This document shows positions 6,965 through 13,748 of a DNA stretch of 26,371 nt, piece after piece (positions within the stretch are counted from its first letter, which is position 1; each line of letters opens with the position of its first letter). The notes beneath the pieces were generated by a model. The model had not been told where the DNA came from, did no database searches, and saw nothing but the letters and a program-made list of their open reading frames with translations. The DNA is from a virus, in IMG/VR virus record IMGVR_UViG_3300042467_001331, positions 1 through 26,371 of that record. One strand, written 5' to 3'. The position numbers and the translations under genes are program-made.

Positions 6965-8136
6965 GCTGCATTCGCCTTGTTCTGTCGGTGCGAGGTGTGC
7001 ACCGTTCCGTTCATCAGTGCGCACGGGACGCAGTCGGACTTGCAGCCACCGCGGTCGCCCCAGCGGGTCGACGTGCAGTCGCCGCAAGAGCAGCGCATTC
7101 CCTGCAGCTTCGACCAGTCGGTGAAGTCGGCCGCCGGAAGCGGCGTGATCGTTGCGACCAGATCGACCCTGGCCAGCCTCTCTATCTCCAGGCGGCGATG
7201 CTGTGCGGCTTCGAGCCTTGCCCGGACCTCCATCTTGAGGCGGCTGGCCTGTTCTTCCTCAAGCCTTGCTGCCTGCATCTCCATCTCAAGGCGCTGAGCC
7301 TGTTCGACCTCAAGCCTTGCGTCACGCAGACGCTCCTCGTGCCGACCCTGGTGCAGTTCCTTGGTGGCCCACTCCACCGCCGGCCGATGGCACGTCTGAT
7401 GCAAACTCATCCACGTTTCGACGTCCATCAGTTGCGCAGCGAACCGCTTGGCCTGGTGACGTTCACCGACGGTCTGCATCAGCGGCGGGGCGCCGAACAC
7501 GGCACCGGCACTGACCACCTTCACGAACTCGAGCAGGTCGGAGGCGACGCGCGTGCGCCAGCCCGAGTAGGCCGTCGGCCGTTCGGTGCAGTCCCGCTTC
7601 ATCGCGTCGAGACGCCACACGCCGTCGGTGCCGCAGTCCAGGTAGATCGGTCGCTGGTGCGCCAGCAGGGCGCGCCGGGGCATCGCCCAGCGGAACACGT
7701 GCGGCGCGCTCGGGTTCGTGATGTTGAACCACTCGTGCGCGTACCTGGCGTCGTAGATCCAGCACATGTCGCCGTAGGTCGCTTCGCGTGACGTGATCGC
7801 CTCCTCGGACATCACCTTCGTCTGCGCCTCGACGACCCGGCCGTCGGCCAGGACGACGTCGGCGCGATGCAAGCGGCCGTTGGCGGCGATGTAGCCGGGC
7901 ACCTCGGGCTGGGCGCCGAAGTGTTCGAACAGCATCTTCACTTCCTTGTGCCAGTCGCCTTCGCTGTTCTCGGTGTCGGCGACGGGGCAGTCGCTGCCTG
8001 GCTCGTGCGCCCAGTGCGAAACGACCTGGCCGTTGCCGGGCTTCGCGATCATCAGGCAGCCCTTGTAGCAGCGGCCCCTCATCCCGAGTTCCGTTGCGGC
8101 GACGAGCTCGCCCTCGACGAGTGCGTAGTGGGCCAT
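6961..8136 (-). CDS. CoiA-like competence/nuclease-family protein with coiled coil and Cys-rich tail
   Basis: 391 aa. The N-terminal half matches the CoiA-like pattern: a Cys-containing finger (MRGRCYKGCLMIAKPG), HWAH (residues 41-44), GDWHKEVKMLF (about 60-70) and a PD-(D/E)XK-like core RADVVLADGRVVEAQ with D93, E103 and Q105, then WIYDARYAHE. Residues about 270-330 are a long charged coiled coil (RLEMEMQAARLEEEQ...). The C-terminus has a six-Cys cluster (RCSCGDC, GGCKSDCVPC), probably zinc-binding. CoiA-family proteins act in recombination of incoming DNA and are presumed nucleases. In this phage, next to the primase/helicase, a role in replication-linked recombination or branched DNA processing is plausible. 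Junctions are TGATG upstream and ATGA downstream. Confidence 0.8.
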   Translation of the reverse strand: MAHYALVEGELVAATELGMRGRCYKGCLMIAKPGNGQVVSHWAHEPGSDCPVADTENSEGDWHKEVKMLFEHFGAQPEVPGYIAANGRLHRADVVLADGRVVEAQTKVMSEEAITSREATYGDMCWIYDARYAHEWFNITNPSAPHVFRWAMPRRALLAHQRPIYLDCGTDGVWRLDAMKRDCTERPTAYSGWRTRVASDLLEFVKVVSAGAVFGAPPLMQTVGERHQAKRFAAQLMDVETWMSLHQTCHRPAVEWATKELHQGRHEERLRDARLEVEQAQRLEMEMQAARLEEEQASRLKMEVRARLEAAQHRRLEIERLARVDLVATITPLPAADFTDWSKLQGMRCSCGDCTSTRWGDRGGCKSDCVPCALMNGTVHTSHRQNKANAA

Positions 8137-8186
8137 CAGCGGGCCACCGCTTCGTCGTCGACGACAGCGTCAGGTACAGTGCTCAT
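8136..8186 (-). CDS. 16-residue leader peptide candidate upstream of the CoiA-like gene
   Basis: An ATG with a GGAAGG ribosome site 9 nt before it opens a 16-codon frame (MSTVPDAVVDDEAVAR) whose stop overlaps the CoiA-like ATG as TGATG. The CoiA-like gene has no other obvious ribosome site, so this mini-ORF may serve as a loading platform for coupled translation. It is too short to argue from protein sequence; the ribosome site and the junction are the evidence. Confidence 0.5.
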   Translation of the reverse strand: MSTVPDAVVDDEAVAR

Positions 8187-8329
8187 TGGTTACGTCCTTC
8201 CATGACGTGATCCGGGCCCCCGACCGTCGCAAGCGGTGCGGGGGCCATCTGGTTTTCGGGTAACGCACTGGTGACCCTAAGGGCGGCGTCGGCAAAACCG
8301 GACAGGGATCTGCGGAGCGGCTCACTCAC
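8183..8329 (-). CDS. Possible 48-aa protein bridging the WhiB gene and the leader peptide
   Basis: A frame starting at GTG 8329, which overlaps the WhiB stop as GTGA, runs 48 residues (MSEPLRRSLSGFADAALRV...HVMEGRNQ) and ends overlapping the next ATG as ATGA. The two perfect stop/start overlaps fit the operon's style. However, the 3' half is formed by the GC-rich hairpin at 8215-8246, and the protein is not recognisable. It could be a coupling device rather than a functional protein. A start at another GTG four bases downstream is out of frame. Confidence 0.4.
   Translation of the reverse strand: MSEPLRRSLSGFADAALRVTSALPENQMAPAPLATVGGPDHVMEGRNQ
8215..8246 (-). terminator. GC-rich hairpin, twin of the one at 2623
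   Basis: Arms GGCCCCCG and CGGGGGCC (8 bp) extended by ACCG/CGGT with one unpaired G and a 7-nt loop. Same architecture, same bulge side and same distance (about 28 nt) from the following ATG as the hairpin at 2623-2651. No U-tract. Could be an RNA-processing or attenuation element. Confidence 0.5.
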
Positions 8330-8712
8330 GCCGCACCCCTTCCCTCGTTCTTCCGTCGCGCCCGGTAGTCGCGTCGCGCCTCGTTCACTGCTGTCTTGCA
8401 CGGCTGGCACGCCTCCTCGCCGTTGCGGTGGTGCCGCCAGTACCCGGCGGCGGTCCCGCAGGCGTCGCCGCCGTGGCGGTACTTGCGCCGCTGCCCCGGT
8501 GTCATGCCGCCGACGACCATGACCGGCGACGGGTCGTCCGGTTGGCGCAGCACCCACGCCCGGCACCGGTCGAGGTGCTGGCAGTCGGCGCAGATGGCGA
8601 GCCCGGCCCGTTCCTGCCTGGCGCGCTTGTGTTGCGGCCGCCACGGGTCGATGCACATCTCGTCGCCACGGTCGGTGCAGGCGAGCTGCGCACGCAGTTC
8701 GGCCCAGTTCAT
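8326..8712 (-). CDS. WhiB-family regulator with extra C-terminal Cys/His domain (copy 1)
   Basis: 128 aa. WhiB proteins are actinobacterial Fe-S transcription regulators that act with the principal sigma factor. The four cluster cysteines are visible: C12 (LACTD), C41 and C44 (ICADC) and C50 (DRCRAW). The usual GxWGG turn is altered to VVGGMTPGQRRKYR (about 66-79). After it comes a second unit, HGGDACGTAAGYWRHHRNGEEACQPC (about 80-105), with paired Cys and His typical of a small zinc knuckle. The start is ATG 8712, overlapping the next WhiB gene's stop (ATGA). The loss of the canonical turn suggests altered sigma-factor or DNA contacts. Confidence 0.83.
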   Translation of the reverse strand: MNWAELRAQLACTDRGDEMCIDPWRPQHKRARQERAGLAICADCQHLDRCRAWVLRQPDDPSPVMVVGGMTPGQRRKYRHGGDACGTAAGYWRHHRNGEEACQPCKTAVNEARRDYRARRKNEGRGAA

Positions 8713-9134
8713 GCCGCCCGCTCCCGCTTGGCCGCCTTGCCGACCTTCACATGGAAGGCGTGCGCCTCACGGCACGACTGGCACGGCCGCTCGCCGCGAC
8801 GGCGATGCGCCTGGGCCCCAGCATTGCTGCCGTGGTTGATCGGCTTGAGCGTCGTGCCCGGCTTCGGCCCCTTGCGGCCACCCGCCCGCCGGCGCCTCTC
8901 CTGCCGCATCTGCCGACCGGACAGACCGCCCCAGATGCCCTCGGTCTCGCCGACCTCGATGGCGAACTCCAGGCACTGCTCGGCCACCGGACAGGTGGCG
9001 CACACCGCCTGGGCGTTGCGAGCGGTGAACGAGTCGCCCCGCTCAGGGAAGAACAGGTCCGGGTCGAGCCCACGGCAGGCAGCGAGGGTGCGCCAGTCAG
9101 CGGGAACAGTCCCGATTTGGTGCTGTTCACTCAC
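8709..9134 (-). CDS. WhiB-family regulator with extra C-terminal Cys/His domain (copy 2)
   Basis: 141 aa, the more canonical of the pair. Cysteines C20, C45, C48 and C54 sit in AACRGLDPDLFFP and VCATCPVAEQCLEFA, followed by the signature GIWGGLSGRQMRQERRRR (about 66-83). An added tail, NHGSNAGAQAHRRRGERPCQSC (about 100-121), matches the extra domain of the neighbouring WhiB gene. The start is GTG 9134, overlapping the upstream stop as GTGA. Phage WhiB proteins can repress host whiB genes or redirect host sigma factor and affect superinfection; that is family knowledge (for example TM4 WhiB), not shown here. Confidence 0.93.
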   Translation of the reverse strand: MSEQHQIGTVPADWRTLAACRGLDPDLFFPERGDSFTARNAQAVCATCPVAEQCLEFAIEVGETEGIWGGLSGRQMRQERRRRAGGRKGPKPGTTLKPINHGSNAGAQAHRRRGERPCQSCREAHAFHVKVGKAAKRERAA

Positions 9135-9349
9135 GGCTGGGCTCCCACATGTGTAGCGCTGGCGCTACCGTTGGTGCGGGCGGCGGCGTGGGCGACGATG
9201 GCGTCGCACAGCGCCTCGGCCAGTTCGTGGATGCGCAACTCAACTTCGTCGTAATTCCGATAGAGCCACGCGCTACCACCATCGGTGTATGGGTGGGAAC
9301 GCTCGTGCAGCACCTCGTCGATGATCGGGTACAGCTCATCCTTCGTCAC
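9131..9349 (-). CDS. Small hypothetical protein (72 aa)
   Basis: Starts at GTG 9349 (MTKDELYPIIDEVLHERSH) and contains DGGSAWLYRNYDEVELRIHELAEALCDAIVAH, an acidic, probably all-helical protein with several conserved-looking aromatics. Both ends are GTGA overlaps with neighbours. I do not recognise a family. It lies between two small genes and the WhiB pair, so it belongs to the early operon. Confidence 0.7.
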   Translation of the reverse strand: MTKDELYPIIDEVLHERSHPYTDGGSAWLYRNYDEVELRIHELAEALCDAIVAHAAARTNGSASATHVGAQP

Positions 9350-9558
9350 TCCCCTACCTCCTTGTTCTTCTCGTTTCTCAGGTGCTCGGCCAGCACGCCG
9401 TCGAGCACGGTCATGCCGCCGAGGTCGGCGGCGTCGTCGACCTGGCGTCGCCGCCTGATCGGTCCCTGGGTGAGCGGCCGACCCTTGGCGGCGACGAGTT
9501 CGTCGTGTTCGTCCTTGGTGATGCCGGTCGCCGGGATCGGTGTCGGATCGGGGGTCAC
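9346..9558 (-). CDS. Small hypothetical protein (70 aa)
   Basis: Starts at GTG 9558 (MTPDPTPIPATGITKDEHD), overlapping the upstream stop as GTGA. Pro-rich N-terminus, then a basic patch IRRRRQVDDAADLGG and a helical C-terminus ending EHLRNEKNKEVGE. No recognised family. The upstream in-frame extension (to 9600) overlaps the preceding gene and is rejected. Confidence 0.65.
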   Translation of the reverse strand: MTPDPTPIPATGITKDEHDELVAAKGRPLTQGPIRRRRQVDDAADLGGMTVLDGVLAEHLRNEKNKEVGE

Positions 9559-9722
9559 TTCAGCCCCTCCGCTCGCCGTTTGGCGTCTAGCTCGGCCCAT
9601 AACTCGTTCCGCTGTGCAATCAACTGCTGCACCTGCGCATCCCGCAGGGCGAGGTCGCGGCGCATCTGCTCGATGCCGTCGACGAGTTCGGCGGCGAGGC
9701 GTTGTACGTCCTTGCGCTTCAC
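9555..9722 (-). CDS. Small coiled-coil protein (55 aa)
   Basis: Starts at GTG 9722 (MKRKDVQRLAAELVDGIEQ) and is one continuous predicted amphipathic helix (MRRDLALRDAQVQQLIAQRNELWAELDAKRRAEG). GTGA overlaps at both ends. The gene directly follows the RuvC-like gene. Function unknown; likely a dimerising adaptor. Confidence 0.65.
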   Translation of the reverse strand: MKRKDVQRLAAELVDGIEQMRRDLALRDAQVQQLIAQRNELWAELDAKRRAEGLK

Positions 9723-10180
9723 CCCAGCCCCCTCATCCACCAGTGAGCGAGCAGCGCAGCGTCGGCCCGCCCGTCGTCCTTGACACGGTCGAACAGGTCG
9801 TCGAGCGGCCACAGCCGTTGCGCCGCCAGGCGGTGCGCACCCTTGTCACTGCCGACGCCGAGGTCTTTCGTCCACCGTTGCGGCGTGACGTAGGTGACGG
9901 GCCGGTCGAGCCCGACCAGCACGCCTTCGATGACGCCGCAGCCACGGCCGAACGAGAACGCCGATGTGGCGCCGGAACCCTGCACGCCCTGCACGTCCTC
10001 GACGACGACCATGACGGCCGGGCCGATGTCGACGAGCAGGTCACGCAGATGCCGGGCCGAGATGCGCTTCTTGCCGCGCACCTCGATCGTCGGCATGTCC
10101 CAGACGAGCACCTCGCCGGCGGCGTTGACGACAGCGATGGCGCCGGCGACGCCGGGGTCGATGCCGATGGTGAGGGTCAC
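9719..10180 (-). CDS. RuvC-like Holliday junction resolvase
   Basis: 153 aa starting MTLTIGIDPGVAGAIAVV, the RNase H-fold signature with first catalytic acid D8. VMVVVEDVQGVQGSG supplies E61, and KDDGRADAALLAHW the late acids (D140 and neighbours), the RuvC arrangement. The central FSFGRGCGVIEGVL and TPQRWTKDLGVG match phage and RuvC-like resolvases. It should cut branched DNA arising in phage replication and recombination before packaging. The start is GTG 10180, overlapping the upstream stop as GTGA; the long upstream frame is Arg-rich shadow. Length is slightly below bacterial RuvC. Confidence 0.9.
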   Translation of the reverse strand: MTLTIGIDPGVAGAIAVVNAAGEVLVWDMPTIEVRGKKRISARHLRDLLVDIGPAVMVVVEDVQGVQGSGATSAFSFGRGCGVIEGVLVGLDRPVTYVTPQRWTKDLGVGSDKGAHRLAAQRLWPLDDLFDRVKDDGRADAALLAHWWMRGLG

Positions 10181-10365
10181 TGCGCCCACTCCACGCCTTC
10201 GAGGCTGTCGGGCACGCCGACCAAGCCGTGCTCGGCGAGCAGGTCGTTGATCCGGTTGGCGGTCGCACGGTCGGGGCAGGCGATCACACCGGTCGGGCCG
10301 ACGACCACCCATGCACCGACGTGATGCACGGAGTGGGCGAAGGCCACCGGGTAGTCGCCGGTCAC
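10177..10365 (-). CDS. Small hypothetical protein (62 aa)
   Basis: Starts at GTG 10365 (MTGDYPVAFAHSVHHVGAW) and continues VVVGPTGVIACPDRATANRINDLLAEHGL. The pattern of a small beta unit followed by a helix resembles short phage proteins of unknown role. GTGA overlaps at both ends place it firmly in the operon between the HTH-like gene and the RuvC-like gene. I can assign no function. Confidence 0.68.
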   Translation of the reverse strand: MTGDYPVAFAHSVHHVGAWVVVGPTGVIACPDRATANRINDLLAEHGLVGVPDSLEGVEWAQ

Positions 10366-10841
10366 AGTGCTGCCGCCGCTGCGTCTCGGGCGGCCTGGTG
10401 GTTGACGGCGGGCCGGTCGGCGTCGATGAGGCCCTGTTCGCGGCAACGCTTCACCATCCACTGAGCCGTGGTGGCGTGCACATCAAACACGCAGGCCAGC
10501 CACGGAGCTCGCCGGTCGCCAGCGAGGTCAGCATTGCCGATCTCATGGGCGACGATGTGCCAGTCCCAGCGGCCTTCCGGCGTGCGGCCGTAGGGCGGTT
10601 CGGGGTCGTCCTCGGGAGCGTCGTTGCTCGACACGAACGACGTCGGCAGCACGACAGCCTCGGGCACGTCGATGCGCAGCACCGTCCGCTCCTCCTCGGC
10701 GATGACGTCCATCAGTAGCGAGTCGGCGTCCAAGCCGAACGCCTCGATGGCGGCACGGACGAACGACATGCGGTGCTCGATCTCGCTCGCCTCGGCCTCG
10801 AGCAGGCGCAGCGCCTGGCCGAGGTGTTCGACGGCGGTCAC
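10362..10841 (-). CDS. Hypothetical protein with a C-terminal helix-turn-helix-like segment
   Basis: 159 aa starting at GTG 10841 (MTAVEHLGQALRLLEAEAS). N-terminal helices are followed by a variable acidic middle (SSNDAPEDDPEPPYGRTPEGRWDWHIVAHEIG). The C-terminal part, WLACVFDVHATTAQWMVKRCREQGLI, has the length and spacing of a helix-turn-helix recognition unit. It may be a phage DNA-binding regulator. Start chosen by the GTGA overlap with the upstream repeat protein. No family recognised with certainty. Confidence 0.72.
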   Translation of the reverse strand: MTAVEHLGQALRLLEAEASEIEHRMSFVRAAIEAFGLDADSLLMDVIAEEERTVLRIDVPEAVVLPTSFVSSNDAPEDDPEPPYGRTPEGRWDWHIVAHEIGNADLAGDRRAPWLACVFDVHATTAQWMVKRCREQGLIDADRPAVNHQAARDAAAAAL

Positions 10842-11536
10842 TGGGCCACCTGCAGCATCTGCTCGATCGCCTTGGTGATGATCACCGGCTCCGGTGTCGT
10901 CGGCGTGAACCCTGCCCATTCGCACCACACATCGACGGCCCGGTGGGCGAGCTGCAAGCGCTCGGCGGCGTAGGCGGCGTCGGCGGCGGCATAGGCGGCG
11001 GCGGCATAGGCGGCGGCGTAGGCGGCGGCGTAGGCGTTGGCGGCGTAGGCGGCGGCGGCGGCGGCATAGGCGGCGGCGTCGGCGTCGGCGGCGGCATAGG
11101 CGGCGGCGGCGATTCTGCACTGCTTGGCGGTCACCGTCCCATCGCACCAACCTTCTGCCGCTTCGATCGCTGCCAACGCCTCAGGCGCTGACGTCAGATG
11201 CAGCACCTGCCGGGCCTGATCGGCGGCAACCCGCACCCACACCCGCTGACGCTCCAACTCGGTCAGCGGATGGGTGCCGGTGCCGACGATGCGGTGCGCC
11301 AGGTCGAGCACCTTCACCGAGCATGTCGGGCACAACAGGTCGCCGTCACGGTGCGTGCAGATCGAGTCGTTCACCCGCTGCACGATCCGTGCCAACACCC
11401 GGTCAGCGCACGCCGGCAGGTCGGTGATCGTGCTGTCGCCGGACTCCCACGACACAACGTTCATGGCGCAGCCCTTGCCGCTGCCCGCCTGATGCGAGCC
11501 GACGGCGAGCCGGAGGGGATGGTCGACGGCGCTCAC
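10838..11536 (-). CDS. Conserved actinophage-type protein with Ala/Tyr/Asp repeats
   Basis: 232 aa. The N-terminal half (SHQAGSGKGCAMNVVSWESG, ITDLPACADRVLARIVQRVND, CTHRDGDLLCPTCSVKVLDLAHRIVG) is a pattern I associate with conserved phage proteins of unknown function; it carries CxxC-like cysteines. The C-terminal half contains about 50 residues made of AAAYAAADA-like repeats, then a helical end (LAHRAVDVWCEWAGFTP). GTG 11536 is taken as start because it overlaps the upstream stop as GTGA and retains the conserved N-terminal stretch; an internal ATG at 11464 would cut it. Similar Ala/Tyr repeats occur in Imm-5-like proteins, but an immunity role is not shown. Confidence 0.78.
   Translation of the reverse strand: MSAVDHPLRLAVGSHQAGSGKGCAMNVVSWESGDSTITDLPACADRVLARIVQRVNDSICTHRDGDLLCPTCSVKVLDLAHRIVGTGTHPLTELERQRVWVRVAADQARQVLHLTSAPEALAAIEAAEGWCDGTVTAKQCRIAAAAYAAADADAAAYAAAAAAYAANAYAAAYAAAYAAAAYAAADAAYAAERLQLAHRAVDVWCEWAGFTPTTPEPVIITKAIEQMLQVAQ
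10963..11110. repeat. GGC/GGCGTA microsatellite-like tract inside a coding gene
   Basis: About 150 bp built almost only of GGC, GTA/ATA and GTC units on the plus strand, encoding the Ala/Tyr/Asp repeats of the overlapping minus-strand protein. Units of 6, 9, 12 and 15 bases alternate irregularly, always in multiples of three, so slippage would change repeat number without a frameshift. Confidence 0.85.
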
Positions 11537-12141
11537 CACGGCTCCTCTGCGGGTGCGGCAGCGACGGTCGCCTTCGGGGCGTCGAGCGTGATAGCCGTGG
11601 CCTCGAGGTACGCCTTCTCGGCGGCAGCGATCGACGCAGCGTCGCTGCCCTCGACCAACTTCAGCGGGCCGTAGAAGCCGAGGGTGACGCCCTTCATGCG
11701 CAGCGCCACGACGTCGGCCTGGTCGGTGATCTGGCCACCGCGCAAGCCACCCTCGCTGTCGTATGCCTGCGCGTACTCGACGCTCAGGCGCAGTTCGTCG
11801 CCGACACGGATCGAGCCGTTGCGGTGGGTCTTGCGGGCCTCGATCCAGGCACCGAACCCGGCGCCCTTGAGGATGACGCGCACCGGCGTGCCAACGGCGG
11901 GCACCCACTGGTCGTCGCCTTTGCCGCACGGTGCGGTCGTGCCCTCCATTGCCAGGCCGTGCACGACGAGCTCCTGGCGGGCCTTGCCGGTCTTGGGGTT
12001 GATGACGTCGGCGCCGTCCTTCTTGATCGGGCGCTGCTCGAAGCGGACGATGGCGAGGCGGGTGCGCTCGCCGATCGCCGTGCGCTTCATTACCGGTGTC
12101 GTCGGGGCGTTGTTCCGGTCTTCGGGGATGTCGATGGGCAT
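11533..12141 (-). CDS. Hypothetical protein, candidate single-strand DNA-binding-like
   Basis: 202 aa starting MPIDIPEDRNNAPTTPVM, with a good ribosome site (AGGGAGA) upstream of the ATG. The middle looks beta-rich (TRLAIVRFEQRPIKKDG, QELVVHGLAMEG, GTPVRVILKGAGFGAWIEARK, GDELRLSVEYAQAYDS), compatible with an OB-like fold. The C-terminus ends in a short Ala-rich linker and acidic-aromatic tip APAEEPW, reminiscent of SSB tails. It lies beside a Cas4/RecB-like nuclease, where phages often place SSB or annealing proteins. The SSB idea is inference; there is no decisive motif. The gene has its own leader and possibly its own promoter. Confidence 0.72.
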   Translation of the reverse strand: MPIDIPEDRNNAPTTPVMKRTAIGERTRLAIVRFEQRPIKKDGADVINPKTGKARQELVVHGLAMEGTTAPCGKGDDQWVPAVGTPVRVILKGAGFGAWIEARKTHRNGSIRVGDELRLSVEYAQAYDSEGGLRGGQITDQADVVALRMKGVTLGFYGPLKLVEGSDAASIAAAEKAYLEATAITLDAPKATVAAAPAEEPW

Positions 12142-12165
12142 TGTGGGTATCTCCCTGTCATGTTT

Positions 12166-12194
12166 GTGATGTTTGGTTGTTGGATTTCGCTCAA
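12166..12194 (-). promoter_or_regulatory. Weak promoter candidate before the SSB-like gene
   Basis: Minus strand TTGAGC (12194-12189), 17-nt spacer, CATCAC (12171-12166), then a short leader with AGGGAGA before the ATG at 12141. This is one of few real gaps in the early operon, which supports a promoter, but the hexamers are poor. Confidence 0.3.
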
Positions 12195-12212
12195 CTGGCA
12201 GCGATGTGGTTG

Positions 12213-13748
12213 TCAGGCCCAGGTGCCGCCGAGTCGCTCGGCGGCCTGGTCTGCGGTGAGCGGCCGGTCAACCAGCCGCATCACTCCGTTGTCGTCGAAG
12301 GCGAGGTCCATCCCGCCCTTGACGAAGGCTGCGCAGGCGCCGAGGAAGGTCAGCGCTTCCGTCCACCCGAGCGCAGCAATCGCCGCACCGGGCGGGGTCG
12401 ACGCCTGCAGTGGTTCGTCGCTGTCGAGCGCGAACGCCGCAGCGGCGCGTACCAGGTCGTCGTCCATGCAGTCGTTCTGCGCCAGGCCGATCAGCCCCCG
12501 CACGATGCAAGTGCTGCGGGTCGTCTTGCGTTCGGCGAGGTGGAACGACGCCACGGCGCGCGACTGGTCGGCGAGCGCAGCGATCCATGCCCGCTGCACG
12601 TCGTCGAGCGCAGCGTGCAACTCACGCATCTGCACCATGCGGCCCTCGCTCGCAGGCTCACCCTCGTCGGGCACCACCCGGGCACGCACCTCGGCGACGT
12701 TCACGGTGCGCAGCGGCGCCGGTTCGGCGGGGATGTCGCTGAACGGTGCCGAGGTGATTGTTTCGGCCTGCTCGACGATCTGCTGAATCCGGTCGAGCTG
12801 CTCGTCGGTGTGGCCGCCTTCGGACAACTTCGGGCAGCCAGCGGGCCACGCCTCGCGGACCCGCTGCGCCACATCGGGCGACAGTGCGGCGACGGTGCGC
12901 AACCGGTCGACGAGGTTGGCGGCACGATCCGGCAGGGCGGCGTATGGCGTCGTAAATGTTGGGTTGCTCCAACTATCGACCCGCAGGTCGGAGCGTGAGC
13001 GCCACGCCCACGTCGGCTGGATGACCCGCTCAAAGCACTGCCGCCCGGCGGCGATGTCGATGCCGATGATCGACGCCTCGCCTTCCATCGGCAGGTGCGC
13101 AACCAGCGCCACCGACTGGCTGACGGCGTGCATCGGCACGAACTCGGCGACCTCGAAGTCGGCGTCGCCGGTCGGGCCATCGGCACACAACGGCGCCGAT
13201 GCGTACAGCCACAGTTGCACGGCGTGCGACTGCAGGAAGTCGGCGGCGCTCTTGCCGGTCTTGGTGTCGAGGATGAAGCACTCGCCGGTCGCCCGGTGCC
13301 GCACCACCCGGTCGAACCTGCCGGCGACCATCAGGTCGGGGTGCACGATGACCTGCTCGCTGGCGATGATCTCTAGGTCGTGCGAGTCGAGCAGCGTGCG
13401 CCACGTCTCACGGATCGCAACGACCTCGGGCGTCTCCAACACGAACACGCCGCCGTCGAGCAGGTCGGTGATCTTGTGTACGGCGGTGCCGTAGTCCCGG
13501 CCCGACGACGCACCGGCGGCGGTCATCGCCTCTTCGCAGATGGCGTCGAGCGCCTTCTTGTCGTCAGCGTTGGCGGCGACAGCGGTCAGCAGGTGAGGTT
13601 GCAGAGCGAGCCCGATGGCGGTCTGACGGCGACGCCAGAAGTCGAGCGCCGACGAGTCGTCGGGCACCTTGGCGATGGCCGACGGCGACTTGCACCGCTT
13701 GCCGTTCAGCCAGTAGCCGTGGGCCTTGGCGCTGTACTTGAGCTTCAC
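12213..13748 (-). CDS. PD-(D/E)XK nuclease of the Cas4/RecB type
   Basis: 511 aa. The nuclease core is visible: YGTAVHKITDLL (H91), VAGRFDRVVRH (D146), FILDTKTGK (D161 and K163) and HAVQLWLYA (Q178 to Y182), the RecB/Cas4 motif set without the four Fe-S cysteines of true Cas4 or AddB. The remaining 300 residues are helical and unassigned (ADQSRAVASFHLAERK, NDCMDDDLVRAAAAFAL). Likely a 5'-3' or strand-resecting exonuclease for phage recombination. GTG 13748 overlaps the upstream stop as GTGA. The neighbouring SSB-like candidate supports a recombination role; CRISPR adaptation is unlikely since no array or cas genes are seen. Confidence 0.87.
   Translation of the reverse strand: MKLKYSAKAHGYWLNGKRCKSPSAIAKVPDDSSALDFWRRRQTAIGLALQPHLLTAVAANADDKKALDAICEEAMTAAGASSGRDYGTAVHKITDLLDGGVFVLETPEVVAIRETWRTLLDSHDLEIIASEQVIVHPDLMVAGRFDRVVRHRATGECFILDTKTGKSAADFLQSHAVQLWLYASAPLCADGPTGDADFEVAEFVPMHAVSQSVALVAHLPMEGEASIIGIDIAAGRQCFERVIQPTWAWRSRSDLRVDSWSNPTFTTPYAALPDRAANLVDRLRTVAALSPDVAQRVREAWPAGCPKLSEGGHTDEQLDRIQQIVEQAETITSAPFSDIPAEPAPLRTVNVAEVRARVVPDEGEPASEGRMVQMRELHAALDDVQRAWIAALADQSRAVASFHLAERKTTRSTCIVRGLIGLAQNDCMDDDLVRAAAAFALDSDEPLQASTPPGAAIAALGWTEALTFLGACAAFVKGGMDLAFDDNGVMRLVDRPLTADQAAERLGGTWA

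Noticed and set aside
10963-11110. CRISPR-like or tandem regulatory array
   Set aside because: Units are 6-15 bases without spacers and all are multiples of three, so this is a coding microsatellite.
10943-11191. Plus-strand glycine-rich frame opposite the Ala/Tyr repeats
   Set aside because: A by-product of the GGC repeat read on the other strand.
12213-13748. Cas4 as part of a CRISPR system
   Set aside because: No cas1/cas2, no repeats and no Fe-S cysteine set; better read as a phage recombination nuclease.
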